From Tamarix chinensis (taxonomy: Eukaryota > Streptophyta > Magnoliopsida > Caryophyllales > Tamaricaceae): a DNA stretch of 64,000 nt. The DNA lies in NCBI GenBank assembly GCA_030549775.1, contig CM060172.1, positions 52,999,942 through 53,063,941 on the forward strand. The letters run 5' to 3'. The position numbers and the translations under genes are program-made. The notes below the pieces were generated by a model, which was given only the letters and a program-made list of their open reading frames with translations, was not told where the DNA came from and searched no databases. This document shows, in pieces, positions 44,753 to 56,543 of the stretch (the first letter of the stretch is position 1; each line of letters begins with the position of its first letter).

Positions 44753-46729
44753 GATGTTGGAATGGATAATGAGGAGCTGGAGGTCGACATGGAAGTTTTA
44801 AATGCAAGAATTTGGGTGGCCGGTGGCGTTAAATGGTCGGTTGACGTTTGGGTTGGTTCGAAGATTCGCGGGGCTGGGGAGAGGAAACGGGCGAGATTTA
44901 ACGTCCAATAATTATATGAAGTTATTTCTGGAGTTAATAGGAAGGCAATGAGACAAGAAAAGACCGGTATAATTCATCGTATCTGAAGAGGCCATTGATG
45001 GGGTCGAGGTTCGTTGCAGCGTCGGGGAAGACGGAGGGAGAAGGAAGAAGAAAGAAGATGGGCCGGTCGGCCGAGAAAGAAAAGAAAAGGGGAGAACCGG
45101 GCCGGTTCGCGCGCGGTCGAGGGTGCGTTAAATGGCACGACGAGCTTCGGCTGAAACGGAGCCAAAACGCGGCGCGGAACGGGGCGGAAAAGGGCGACGG
45201 GCGCGAGAGGTGATAGATAAATGAAACGGTGAGTTTCGGTGGAAAAAGAAACAAAACGCGGTGTTGAGTCGGCAGAAGAAACAGCCGCGCGGGCTGGGCC
45301 GAAGAAGGGAGAAGAAAAGAAAAGAAGAACTGGGCCGCGCCAGGCCCAGTCGGGGAAAAGAAGAGGAAAAAGAAAAAGAAAGAAAAAGGTAAGGAAAAAG
45401 GAAGAAAGAAAAAGAAAAAGGGAAAAAGGAAAGGGGAAAAATAATTAGTTTAAGGTCAATTAAATTAATATGAATATTTAGGATATTTAAAAATAATAAT
45501 ATTTAAATAAAATAATATTTAAATCCCTTTTTAGGCTAAATTAGGATTTTTAATAGATTTTCCAAAACTTCTATTTTAATTAGCAAAAACCCTAATTTTC
45601 TTCCAATTAAATTATTTATAAAATTAATATTAATTTGAAAATATTTTCTCCTCATTATTTTAAATAAAATAATTTATTTAGTTAATTTCTAAAATACAAA
45701 TCCTTAATTAGCTAAAATACCCAATTTCTCTTAATTAACACACTTATAAATTTATCCTTGATTTTTCCTAATTAATTTCCTTTTATTTTAATCAAAATAA
45801 TTTATTTAATTAATCTTTATGATAAAATCTCATTTAAATATAATATTTTAGATTAGAATTTTTCGGGGCATTTCAATCCAGCCCACCTCCCTTCTTCTTT
45901 TTCTTCCTTTCGTTTTTCTTCCCCGGTTAGGCTAGCTCAACCACTCCCCTTCCTTTCTCCTTTTCCCTCATGAGTGAGCCGACCTATATCCTTTTTCCTT
46001 TCTCCCCACCCAACTATCCTACTCCACCTTTCTTCTTATTATTCTTTTTCCTTTTCCCTGCGTCAAGCCACCCTACACCTATAACCTTCCGCCTTTCTCT
46101 TCACTTGCAACGCCGAGCCTGTCCTCTCCCTCTCTCTCCCATCTCTCTCCTTTTAATTTTAGGACAAACCCCCCTACACAACCCCTATTGTGTGCCTTCT
46201 TACTTCCCCTTTTCTAAGGTTTGAGTGGAGTGATGGTGTTGGAAACAAAGGGAGCATATGCCATATATGTTAGGGAAAGGTTAGGGACACATAAGCCATA
46301 TTAATTTTTTGCAGGTTGGAGACGATACGTATGATGAATTTAATGCCTACGATGTCTTGGGCGAGACTGAGTGATGGCCTGATGTACTTGTTATGGGGTT
46401 ATAGAGGGTGTTGTCTAAACTTACCTTTATCTAAGTTCCTTTTTTTTTAATCAGTGTTTTATTTCCCCTATGGAGGGTTATTATATTCACTTTCTACTTT
46501 TGTATTAACTTAGACAATTATGCAATCTATTTTCTTTATGAAGTGTTGTAACTATTTTGGTTTCATTGATTACTCTCATTAATACCTTTAAATTTTCTAG
46601 CCTTGTGATGGGTACAAGATTGGCTGAGGGTTAATCTTGTGCCAATCACTGTGGTAGCGCCCCTTATTTTTAGTGTATGGTTTTCGACATAAATGAAATA
46701 TTTTAACGGTGAAATTCGGGGGTGTTACA

Positions 46730-47050
46730 ACGGAGGCTAAATAACAAACTCGATGAACACCTCAAAAGTCTCCTCTAGATAATCTACGCAGATATTAATT
46801 TCCATTTCTAGCTAAATATAAGGTAGATAATGTGTTAAGACAAAACCTTCATAGCTTACTAACAGATAATGCACATAATCACATTTCGAAGGCCATCTAG
46901 GCTACCCATCCTTAATTTCTCACAAGTTAATTCAGGTTTTTTTTTATAAAAAAATAGGGTTTTCCTAAAATGTGAAATAGGAAATAAAAATCAAATGAGG
47001 GACCATTTAAAAACTGAATTGGAAAATAACACATGGTAATCAAAATCTAA
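46730..47050 (-). pseudogene. 5' leader and gag start of E2, beyond the E3 insertion
   Basis: This lies between the right end of E3 and the primer-binding site of E2. No conserved gag motif is visible, as expected for the variable N-terminus. Its identity follows from continuity with E2 on both sides. It contains short poly-T and GAGACTTTTGAGGTGTTC-type text on the minus strand. Confidence 0.65.
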
Positions 47051-47063
47051 GCTTTGATACCAA
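47051..47063 (-). other. primer-binding site of E2 (tRNA-Met type)
   Basis: Minus strand TTGGTATCAAAGC two bases from the LTR end; one base differs from TTGGTATCAGAGC. Confidence 0.85.
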
Positions 47064-47065
47064 CT

Positions 47066-48802
47066 TGTAACATCTCCAAAAATCTCTACTAAAATTTTTT
47101 GTTTTAAGAGGATGTGTATTATCAAAGAGCTAGGTGTTACCATTGTAATTGACATAAGTCTAGCTTACCATACCATCCTTTTATCGATCACAAGGTAAAA
47201 AAATAAGAATGTAAAACATGATAAGTAGAATATGAGATAACTTTCATAAACATTATATAAACTCTGGAGGTTTACTCCAAGTACAATAATCCAAAATACA
47301 AAATGGGATACCTTAGATCTAAGAGTCTAAAAAGGTATCCAGTTAGAACAAACATCCAAATAACATGGCTTTATTCCCATAACCCTAATGGCAAAATCAC
47401 TCATTCATATATAAATCATTAAGGCTACAAATTCGTCCACTGGGTCAGCCTTGACTTGCATAAAGACATATGGATTTTAAGTTATAAAATGAATGACTAG
47501 TACGCTACGTACTGAGTAAGGTAATAGTATAATCAAAGTAGGATTACACATAATACATGAATTCACATCAGTAAGTAAGCATATGTGCGATAATATAAAC
47601 AAAGCCAGGTAGATTCTAATTTCAAGTCTCACTATATAAATATATCATATCCTAATATTATATTTACATTAAGCTTAGGGACGTCACTATTCTTAAATTG
47701 GTGGAATGGTCTGAAACATATCTCAGGAACAAAACACCTGAGCCACTATTTTTATCTAGTGGAATGGACTCAACACCTCTTAGAGCAAAAATACTCATAA
47801 GCCATTATTCTTAAACCTATGGAATTGTCTGAAGTACCTCTCAGGGACAACACACTTGAGCCACTATTATTATTTGGGGCAATAAACTCAACACCTCAAT
47901 TCTAACTCATGTAGTCCTTCACTTTAAATAATTAGTATCTTTTCCATTAATACTTTGTCTTTTATTTACACTTTCATTCATATTGAGTATAGGGCCCTAC
48001 TATTCTTAATCCAGTGGAACAGACAGATGCACCTCTTAAGAACAAAACACCTAAGCCACTATAATTTTCCACTGGAATGGACTTATATAAAAACATTGGC
48101 CTAACTCATGTGATCTTCCATTTTAAATTATTAGTATCTTATTAAAGTTGATTGTGTTTTTAAGATTATCATGAAAAAATCATGTAGGTATACAACAATG
48201 GGGAATGATGGGGGTGGTCTTAGTGGTTGATCCACTAAGTTTAAGAAGAAGAAGAAGGTGGCTTGGGGAGGTTATGGTTAACAAAAATTTGCAGAATGAG
48301 GTAAAACAAATGAGGGAGGAAGAGAGATGAAGGATACATATGTGTGTGGCATGAGAAATGGAGGATGTAGCAGTGATAGCACGAGGGAGTGGTAGGGGAT
48401 GATGATGGTTTTGATCATGGCAGTGAAAATGTTTTAAGGAAAGTGGTGGGAGGTGATGGTTGATAGTGATGGTGGTGTGTTGTAGAAGGAAAGGAGATTC
48501 TTATGGAAGAAAATGGTGGCAAGAGAAAGAAAAAGGGAAAAGAAAAAAAAAGGGAAAAAGGTTTAAGGTTAGGATTTATATTAAATTTTGATTAGCTAAA
48601 ATAGGTAGGATTAATGATATAAATATTCTTAAATTAAATTTGGGTTATGAAATACAAATTATTAAGGTCAAAGATTTGGATTATGTTAAGATTTTGGGAT
48701 TAAGGGATTTTGGTAAGCCCAAAATAAAATTTTCTCAAGATAAAAATTATATTAAGGTATTAATCATATGAGATTAGTTTAGTAAAAGTTTCAGGTACTA
48801 CA
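47066..48802 (-). repeat. 5' LTR of E2 (family LTR2), internally deleted
   Basis: Matches 20561-29278 at both ends. About 0.9 kb (27670-28595 of the other copy) is missing at position 48195, where the text jumps from GTAGGTATACAACAA to TGGGGAATGATGG. The deleted part contains the TATA candidate. Confidence 0.88.
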
Positions 48803-48807
48803 CTCTA

Positions 48808-50640
48808 CCTCATACTATATTACACCAGTATAAGGGTATTTCATGGATATTTCATTTACTTGTAGAATATAATATCTAATTCTATCCATACAGGCATATC
48901 AATTCATTATGGCAAGTTTCCGATCCTTTTCAAGGATTGTTAATCTTCTTTCAAAATTTCCTCTCTCTAGACCCATATCACACGCTTCTAGTATAATTAT
49001 ACCATAATTTCCATTAAATCATTTGAAGTCACCACAAAGACTTCTATGTGAGTTGAAACTTTAATGAAAACACATGAATTTTATAAATTCTTAACCATAA
49101 TGAACGTAAGTTATAACTAATCTATATCAATTAAGCATAAGCATCATCAAGTGTGCTTTGATTTTTCTTTTAGGTCATATATAATGGGAGGCATATTCTA
49201 AGTACTTGGTAGCTTTATAATCTCAATGTCCTCGTCTCTACCCCTAAGTATAAGGAAACAAACATTCATAGCCTTCTTTGTGGCTTAATTTTATATTCAT
49301 GGGAGATTGTTTTTTTTTTAAATAAACATCTGGATCATTCCAATAAACCTATCTTAAGGGAAATGTGATATGCAATTAATAATTACTAAAACTTATTTCA
49401 TGTATATTGGCATATCACTTCTAGGCCACACTAATAAGGGTCTATGAATAAAATGCATAATTAATGACTTTGCTAAGTCATTTTGCTTGATTTCATTTTT
49501 ACCCCAACTGGATGCCTATTCACTTTATACTAATGCAATAATATTAGTTGTACAATATAACATATTGTATTTCTTATCACTGCTACACTAATGCAATCTC
49601 ATTTCTCATTCTTATGGTCTACTAAATTCTAGTTAGTGACACCCTTTAGTTTTCAAATATATGAAATGCATATATTATGCATATGCATTTATCCCAAGAT
49701 TACTTCTAGCCAATCTTGATGGTAATAATACCATCAAATATTTATAGACCATATTCACTTCTCTAAGAACTTAGGTACAATATCATATATAATTTTTTCT
49801 ATCCATTCAACAAGAAAATTTTTCTTAAGTTTATACCACATACATGTGTACATTATTGTCAATTATAAGCTCATAAAATACTTCATCTTTAAAATATAAT
49901 GTATAATGACATTTTGATTAGATAAATTGAACTTATATATTATATTCAACTGTATGAGACTGGAAGCCATTAGCCTTTGTTGTTAAATTATTTATATCAA
50001 ATGGAAAAATTCATGTTTCAGCTATTAAGTTATAGCTAAATGGGAAGCTTCAATCTTAAACCATCAAACTACTTATTAGATAGAAAACTTTAGACTTCAA
50101 CCATCAAATGTCTCCACCCATTAAAACTATTACATAAGAAGGACACTATTATAAATACTCCTACGACTACAATGGTATAGGAGACTTGACTACAGTAGGT
50201 TTTAACTATTACCAATAACAAAGTGGGTGCATAGTCTTGTGATTAAGTAGTTGGCAAATTATTCACAAAATCATCATCACTAATTTGTAATTAAAACAAA
50301 TACTTAAAATATTAGGAAAAATTCAAATTACATAATAAGAATTAAAACTACATAAATATAAAGTGTAAAAATAAAATAACTATAGGGGTCTATAGACCAC
50401 AAAATAGTTAGATCTCCTGGATCTGAAGCACTTGAGGTATTTAATACCATCTGATCTTCTTTATCAGTATTACATAAGTTTAGAAAGAATTTTAACTATT
50501 TCATCTTCTTGATCAAGTGGCATAGAAGGTAATCATCACCTTTTAATCATTCAATCTTAAGGATCAAATTATGCTTATGGTTGAATCTTGAGTCATTATA
50601 CATAAAAAAAATCAATAGCAAAATCTGCTACTATTAAAGA
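48808..50640. other. AT-rich non-coding region, nothing recognised
   Basis: Right flank of E2, continuous with 20560 before that insertion. No open frame or transposon protein motif could be supported. It may be non-coding sequence of an old LTR element. Confidence 0.45.
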
Positions 50641-51100
50641 GCCAGCTTCATGATATGAATTAAGGTAAGGTTCAATCTTTAAAAAGCCATTTAAATGAAT
50701 TTGACTTTATAGTTATGGATTTGTATAATATAGATGTTAAATTAGATGATGAAGATTTGGCTATTATGTTGTTATGTTCTTTTCTTGCAAGCTTTAAGAT
50801 ATTTTGTGAGACTATTTTATATGGGAAAGATGGGTTAGTCCTTAAGGATGTGAAATTTTCCTTACTACAATAGGATTTGATTGAGAGTCAGTTGACTAAC
50901 ATCAACACTTCTGTGGACTCCTATAATGACGGATTATTAGCCAAGGGAAGGACATATGATTAGGGGTCTAGTGACTCTAAGAATTCCAAAAATAAGCCTA
51001 AGAATGAGCAGAAGAATGTGACATGCCATGGGTATCACAATAAGGGTCATTTAGGAAGTTTTTCCTCGTAGGAAGCCCAATGCTAAGTCAAGTGAGTTTT
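50640..51100 (+). pseudogene. copia gag relic with zinc knuckle (E4)
   Basis: Broken frames read LNEFDF, DLAIMLLCSF-like and ETILYG-like blocks, then VKFSLLQ, GRTYD, the low-complexity SSDSKNSKNKPKNEQKNV and a knuckle C-H-G-Y-H-N-K-G-H near 51020-51055. In the copia family this UBN2-type gag domain is followed by a CCHC knuckle; here the second Cys is Tyr. The start of gag is missing or unrecognisable. Confidence 0.7.
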
Positions 51101-51184
51101 CTTGTACAAAGGATGATGTTTTCATTGCCCATGGTGATAGTGATGGAGATATGTCGATGACCATTAATAGACAAAATAAGATAA

Positions 51185-52225
51185 GTGATAGATGGAGCTT
51201 AGATTATGAGTGTTGTTACTATATATGTCTTAACTAAAGTTGGTTTCAGACATTTGAGGCAACTTAGGGTGGAGTTATATTAATGAGAAATGATGCTACT
51301 TGCAAAGTTATCAGGATTGGGAAAGTAAAGGTGAGGATGCATGAAGGTGTCATCAGAACACTGTTCAATATGATACATGTCCCAAAGATGACTAGGAACC
51401 TCATATCTTTGATATCCTTATATTGTAATGGGTATCAGTGTATTATTGAGGATGGTAATCTGAGAGTTACAAAAGGGGATCTGGCAATGATGAGGGGGAG
51501 GTGGATCATGACACTATATAGATTCCATTATTATAAGGACAACTATTGTGACATCACCGAGGTTGTCAGACTCATATGTTATGAGACTTTGGTACATGAG
51601 ACTAGCACACATAAATGTCAAGGGTCTGATTGACCTCATTAATAGGGGTTGTTGGATGGAAAGAGAATAGGTACTATAAAATTTTGTGAGTACTATGTGT
51701 TCAATAAGTAGAAAAGGATTAGCTTTTTAACAGCTAAGCATAGTACAAGAGGGCCTCTTGATATATCCATTCATATTTGTGGTGTTTAGCGAGAGGGATT
51801 TCCAAAGGAGGTTCATGGTACTTGCTCACATTTATTTATTACTTCTCTAGAAAGGTATGGGTTTATTTCTTAAAGCATAAGAATGATGTGTTTATTGTTT
51901 TCAAATGTCGTAATACCTTGTTAGAGAAGCATATTAGGAGGCAGGTAAAGTGTCTCATCATAGATAATGGTCTTGAGTTTGTTGAGCAAAGTTTCACTAA
52001 TTTCTACTAAGACTATGGGATATCAAGGCATCATACCTATGTTAGGAGACCACAATAGAATGGAATTTATAAGTAGATGGACAAAACCTTGTTAGAGAAT
52101 GCTCAATGTATGTTATCACAAGGAGGGGTGGACAAATAGTTTTAGGCTGAGGCAGTTCACATAGCAGCATACTTGAAGAAATAATCACTAAATAAGTCTA
52201 TAGAGTTGAAGACACCTAAGGATTT
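51185..52225 (+). pseudogene. copia protease, GAG-pre-integrase and integrase (E4)
   Basis: At 51195 WSLDYECCYYIC stands where copia proteases have W-x-L-D-S-G-C-S-x-H-M-C; the Ser-Gly of the active site is changed. The open frame 51283-51633 reads GKVKVRMHEGVIRTL, HVPKMTRNLISL and NGYQCIIEDGNLRV. Then RLAHINVKGL-like pre-integrase text and FCEYCVFNK (near 51690). The integrase core has FSRKVWVYFLKHKNDVF (51840-51890) and CLIIDNGLEFVEQSF (51950-51995), with D-N-G-x-E present. Stops and frameshifts are frequent. Confidence 0.82.
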
Positions 52226-52259
52226 ATTGTCTGGTAAGCTAGCTAATTACTCCAATTTT

Positions 52260-52790
52260 CATTTCTTTTGTTTCCTTCCTTTTGCTTATATTAATAATGG
52301 TAAACTTGATCCTAGAGCTAAATTTTTTTATCTTTCTTGGATTTACATTTGGAGTGAAGGGGTATAGGTTATGGGACCTAACTACAAACACATTTTTGAT
52401 TAGTAGGTATGTTGCCTTTAATGAGTCTCTAGTCCTCCACAAGACCGAGTCTTATAATGGTGTATCTAAGGAGGTAGAGCATAATAGTGCTTCAGACCAG
52501 GTAGAGGTTGCTTTTGATATTATGGCAAAGACCCTTCTGATATACCTAATATTCCTAAAGTGGGTGGATCCAAACATTCAGTGGAGCAAAGGGACGTTAC
52601 TCTAGGTAGAGAATGGAGGATTTTTAAGCATCTAGTTAAGTATAGTTTTGAAGAATTGGTGGATTATGCTTTATATAGTGTAGAGACTATTATTGATGTG
52701 TAAGATCCAAAATCATTCTCAATGGCTATTGAGTGTACTAATTCTACTAAGTGGTGTGTTGCTACGGAGGAGGAGATAGATTTTGATGTT
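52260..52790 (+). pseudogene. copia integrase C-terminal region and RT entry (E4)
   Basis: Reads FLGFTFGVKGYRLWDL, FLISRYVAFNES (52335-52430) and then IECTNSTKWCVATEEEI near 52725-52790, the linker up to the start of copia RT (S-x-x-x-x-W-x-x-A-x-x-x-E). The frame then jumps to the end of RT. Confidence 0.78.
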
Positions 52791-53420
52791 TATTGTATCA
52801 TGTACACTATATTGTGTACTCAGCCTGATATTACTCAAGCTGTTAGTGTTGTGAGTTGATATATAGTGAATCCACTTAAGACTCACTAGCAAGTAGTGAA
52901 GTAGATCCTCAGGTACTTGAAGGGAGTGACATCAACTTATACTGAGTATAGGAGATCAGTTGATTCAGTAGTTGGGTTTGTGGACTCTTATTATAGTAGA
53001 GATCTTTATGAAAGGAGATCCACCAGTAGACATATTTTATGTCTTAGTGGTTTAAATATTAGTTGGAGGTCTTCCTTATAAGAGGTGACGACCATGTCCA
53101 CTACTAAGGTAGAGTATATGGCTATGATATAGGCTTTTTCAGGAAACCATGTTATTTGGTGGCTTATTATGAGAGTTGGGGTTTGCTCATAATGCTCCAA
53201 TCATTTGTGGTGATAGCTAGAATGCTATCTATTTATTGAAGAATCAAAATTATTTCCATCATCAAAGGAAGTGCATTATCATCAGGTATCACTTTCTATG
53301 GGATATTATGGTTGCTAGCAAAGTTATGTTGGAAATAGTAGGTATTATAGATAATATGGTAGATATGCTAGCAAAGCCACTGATCGTAGGTAAGTTTGAG
53401 TGTTTCTTAGACTTGATTGG
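52791..53420 (+). pseudogene. copia RT end and RNase H (E4)
   Basis: MYTILCTQPDITQAVSVVS marks the end of RT. ILRYLKGVTSTYTEY, DSYYSRDLYERRSTSRHI, LSGLNISWRSS, MSTTKVEYMAM and the tail with RYHFLWDI and MVDMLAKPL are the copia RNase H blocks. The catalytic YVDD segment of RT (about 0.5 kb or more) is absent. The element could not replicate. Confidence 0.83.
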
Positions 53421-53513
53421 TGATCATAGGCCATGGCCTTTTATTAGGATATGGGTTTCTTCTAGAGGTCTTTACATGTCATGTATCACAAATACTACAT
53501 CAAAGTGGATAAT

Positions 53514-54026
53514 TGTGAGCTTTGGCTCGGTATTTAATACACAACAGAAATTTGTGTTGGTTCATGCAAGTAGTGGATAAGTTTGGGATTAATATTTGGG
53601 ATCAATCGTGTTTTCTCGTAGATTATTTTTATGCATTTTGGGAAACAAGCTAAGAGTAAGGAAATTAACATAGGGATCCAATGTTTCCTAAACATGTATT
53701 GTATTTTTTATTTATTTTTAAAATACGTTGTTTTGCTCCATATGGTTTTTTTAGTATAAAAGAGATATAAGAGAACTCTATCCATCAATTCATGTGACCC
53801 AACTTCTTCTTCTTCTCCATAAAATTCTCTATTGGTTAGAGATTATAAATCTATGTAATTAATTGATTAATTAGTTTAATCATATTATAGTTATACAAGA
53901 ACAAGAATAAAGATCTTTACATTTCTCTCAATTATTTTGTTATATGATTGAATCCTCAATTGTTTATAATGTTGTTGATTCCAGGTTTTAGTTTGGATCC
54001 TTTTCAATCCATGCTATTTTACAACA
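53514..54026 (+). repeat. 3' LTR of copia E4
   Basis: A purine-rich CAAAGTGGATAAT precedes TGTGAGCTTTGG (53514), and ACAACA ends at 54026. A start at TGTTGG near 53555 is an alternative. It holds a TATA box and a pyrimidine-rich U5 (CTTCTTCTTCTTCTCC). Confidence 0.55.
53755..53763 (+). promoter_or_regulatory. TATA box in copia LTR
   Basis: TATAAAAGA, about 240 bases from the LTR start, followed by AGAGAACTCTATCC as a likely transcript start zone. Confidence 0.6.
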
Positions 54027-55721
54027 TATGTTAAGCATGAAATCTATGATAAGTTAAGTATGCATGTTTAGGATTTTATATACCTTTTACCTTTAATTTA
54101 CATGTAGAGGTAAAATAGTTATTGAACATTTCCTAGATTCCATTACCATGCTAAGGTGTTATGTTTTATTGCCTTTTAAACTTCTGATGAGAAATGATGA
54201 ATGATAATAAGTTATGATATTAAAATGGTTAGAATTAAGGGAAATAAGAGTCAAGGACATTTTGGTCATTTGTGACCAAAATGTGACTAAGTGTGAATAA
54301 TTAGTCTATATTAATCTTATTTTGCTTGTTGTTGATATTTTAATTATCCTTTAGATAATTGGAAAGTAAAATGTTGGAAAATGATTTAATTGATTAAATG
54401 TTGGAAAATAACCTTTAGAGTCAATGACACTAGACCTAGATGACTTTAAATTGATGTGACCCATTTTAGATTGAAGTGATATTTGATTTGTTGTAGTAAG
54501 CATTGAGATACTTTTATTTGATTGGTTGGTTGGTTATTGTAGTAGCCCTTAGGGTTATTTGATTTGATTTTGTGGATTGTGCTTGTGGATCGATGTATTC
54601 TTAGTATGATGAGATTGAATAAGAAAATAATTATTTAAAGTGAAATACTTGAGTTTAGAAAGGGATATCATGCCTCAGTAGGATGTCAAGTGCATAATTA
54701 GACTTTTGGGTAAAAGATCACATTTATTCTCATAGGAACTCATAAACCTTATAAAGCGTATACATAATTAAGGACTTGAATGCTAAGGTTGTGTATACAC
54801 AGCTTTGGTCATATAACTTCTTTAACATGATTTTGGGAAGTTAGTATTTTGATTTATTAATTTTTTGTTATCTTTAATGATCATTGGTTGGATTATTGGA
54901 TTATATTCCCCTCAATATTTGAATAATTTTTGATTGGTAAATCAAATAAGAAAACTACCTTAGTACAACTTGTATAAATGGATTAGATTTGGATTAATAA
55001 TAGTTGAGATTGTTATGTGATTATGTTGAAATGTTTAGTGTCAACAATAAATACCATGTTGATTTTTTTTAGTGTTAGTAATAAACACCAAGTTTATTAT
55101 GGAATCTCTATGGTTGATATTTTATGTTAGTTTTCATAGTTGCGATCAAGTTAACCTTTGACCCTTATTAGGTTATGTTGGATTAATATCATATGAGGAG
55201 TTATATTGATGATTATTCTTAATTATTATTATCGCATGTAATCGTGTGGTTCATGCATGATTTATGTTGTTGTTTGGTTATGTGTAATGTGTGCATATCA
55301 CCTCTTAGAAGGTGTTGTGAGTTAATTGGTATGAGTAACTCATACTGATAAAAATTTTACATGGATTTATTACTAGTTTTGGTGGTGGCATAGGTTTAGA
55401 TTAGAGTGCTTATTGTCATCTAATGTCTCTTATTTTAGTTGTAGTTTTGTTCTTCTGAATCCATCTTAGAACATCAAGTGTTATTAGCCTTTTTGTATTT
55501 TATTTAAATATCTTTCTTCTACTCTAATTGGTTTATTGTTAGCTTTACCTCAACCTTTGACTAAGTACTAACCACAATTAGTAATCATGTTTAAGCTTTG
55601 TTGGCCTTACATCTATCATGGATTAGGTCTTGGTCACACTTTTATCTGTAAATACGTAATATTTTATATCATTGCTTCCTCTAAAATAAAATTCTTAAAA
55701 AATCAATTTAGTGGTGTTACA
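54027..55721 (+). repeat. gypsy LTR-like fragment ending in TGTTACA
   Basis: Non-coding. AATTATTTAAAGTGAAATAC near 54635 matches text found in LTR2, and the right end TTTAGTGGTGTTACA (55721) is of the same form as the LTR ends of E1-E3. The left limit is unknown and no primer-binding site follows. Confidence 0.45.
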
Positions 55722-56543
55722 CAAAGTGACTCCAAGTGTTAAAGTAAAGTAATATTGCAATAAAAATGGCTTGGTTTTGTTGGAACTAGAGAACCTTATA
55801 TCTACTCTACACTAGTTTGATCCATTACTTTTAGGGGTACACGTATTTGAGGATTAGTAGTTTAATATTTTCTACTAGACATGTTTTACCCTAATTTAAC
55901 TCTTATCTCTCATATCTGAGGAACAGTGGAGTGATTGTAATACAAATGGGTCCCTAGTCTCAATGTGGTTAAGTAATTTGAAACTTGTGATCACCTAAGT
56001 ATGAATTCTAATATGATTTTATATTTAGTCTTGTTGTATCATAAGCACATACATATGTATAGTATCTACCTTGTTATGCATGATTCCTTATGCTATGTAT
56101 ATCTTATTATAATATTGTATAATGCTACCTTACTTAGTACATAACATACTAGCCATCCTTTTCATGGGTGTTACTCATTCTTACAAGTACATGCCTCTTT
56201 GTTTTAGAGGTGACTTCTTTGACACAATGCTAGTGGTGAGTGAATATAGGTTGCTCAGTGTATAGTCATCTAAATCCTTCCTCTCTAAAGTTTTAATCTT
56301 CTATTTTCTATCATCTATGTTTTCTCTATTATATTCTATAATCTTGTGTCATTATGGGATCATATACTTCTCACACTTGATCTTTAGATATGAGTTACTT
56401 TTAATATTAAACCTAACATAGATTAGGTATAGGCATTATCTTTTTATGTTAGATGTGATGTAACACCTCACATTTTAATTTTTTGTTTCCACAAAATCAT
56501 TCCAAAAAGAATATTTTTAGTTCATAAAAATGGGGGTATTACA
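55722..56543 (+). repeat. 3' fragment of an LTR2-like LTR
   Basis: Carries the shared motif ACCTTACTTAGTACATAACA then TACTAGCC (56128-56155) with CATGGGTGTTACTCATTC after it, and ends AAAATGGGGGTATTACA at 56543. No gag or pol is attached. Confidence 0.5.

Larger units (their letters stand above)
41086..45875 (-). mobile_element. solo LTR1, 4.79 kb, target duplication ATCCA
   Basis: Plus-strand TGTAACACCCCAAAATTCAC at the left and TTTTTCGGGGCATTTCA at the right are the two ends of LTR1. ATCCA occurs on both sides (41081-41085 and 45876-45880). No internal region is present. It is the same family as 21581-27556. It is the youngest insertion of this stack. Confidence 0.92.
33918..46729 (+). mobile_element. 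Ty3/gypsy chromovirus E3 (Tekay/Del-like), plus strand, inside E2 gag
   Basis: Order: 5' LTR (33918-35737), tRNA-Met primer-binding site, gag, protease, RT, RNase H, integrase, chromodomain, polypurine tract (40605-40615), 3' LTR (40616-46729 including a nested solo LTR). The E2 gag is interrupted exactly at its limits. The flanking five bases (GTCAC and ACGGA) do not match, so the target duplication has decayed or was altered. The chromodomain (IIDTKLLKIYTSAVPLMKIL, then GAKEATREAEKDMYNAYPKL) supports Tekay/Del. Confidence 0.92.
40616..46729 (+). repeat. 3' LTR of E3, interrupted by a solo LTR1
   Basis: Starts TGATATCATACCCCC, ends GGGGGTGTTACA. Without the insertion it is about 1.32 kb, against 1.82 kb for the 5' LTR. 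About 0.3 kb of that difference is the TTC expansion of the 5' copy, and the rest is loss of 5' LTR sequence corresponding to 35080-35480. Confidence 0.9.
20561..48802 (-). mobile_element. Ty3/gypsy chromovirus E2 (Tekay/Del-like), nested by later insertions
   Basis: On the minus strand the order is 5' LTR (48802-47066), primer-binding site (47063-47051), gag start, [E3 insertion], gag, protease, RT, RNase H, integrase, chromodomain, 3' LTR (29278-20561). The outer flanks are ATCTA (20556-20560) and CTCTA (48803-48807), a five-base target duplication with one mismatch. The integrase ends in HLKVSP, GKMSPRYI and LAQVHNFFHISHLSKYI, and a chromodomain remnant follows, as in the Tekay/Del clade. 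Net length without nested elements is about 9.4 kb. It is the oldest member of this nest. Confidence 0.9.
50640..54026 (+). mobile_element. Ty1/copia retrotransposon relic E4
   Basis: Gag, protease, pre-integrase, integrase, the end of RT, RNase H and a 3' LTR follow on the plus strand. Integrase comes before RT, which defines Ty1/copia. Most of RT is deleted. No 5' LTR was found. Confidence 0.88.

Noticed and set aside
48808..50640. A hidden gene in the long quiet stretch right of E2
   Set aside because: No frame over 60 codons, no splice-like exon chain and no protein motif could be found on either strand.
56460..56475. TGTAACACCTCAC as the start of a new LTR
   Set aside because: Comparison with LTR2 shows the same GTAACACC text as an internal part about 80 bases before the LTR end, so it is not a boundary.
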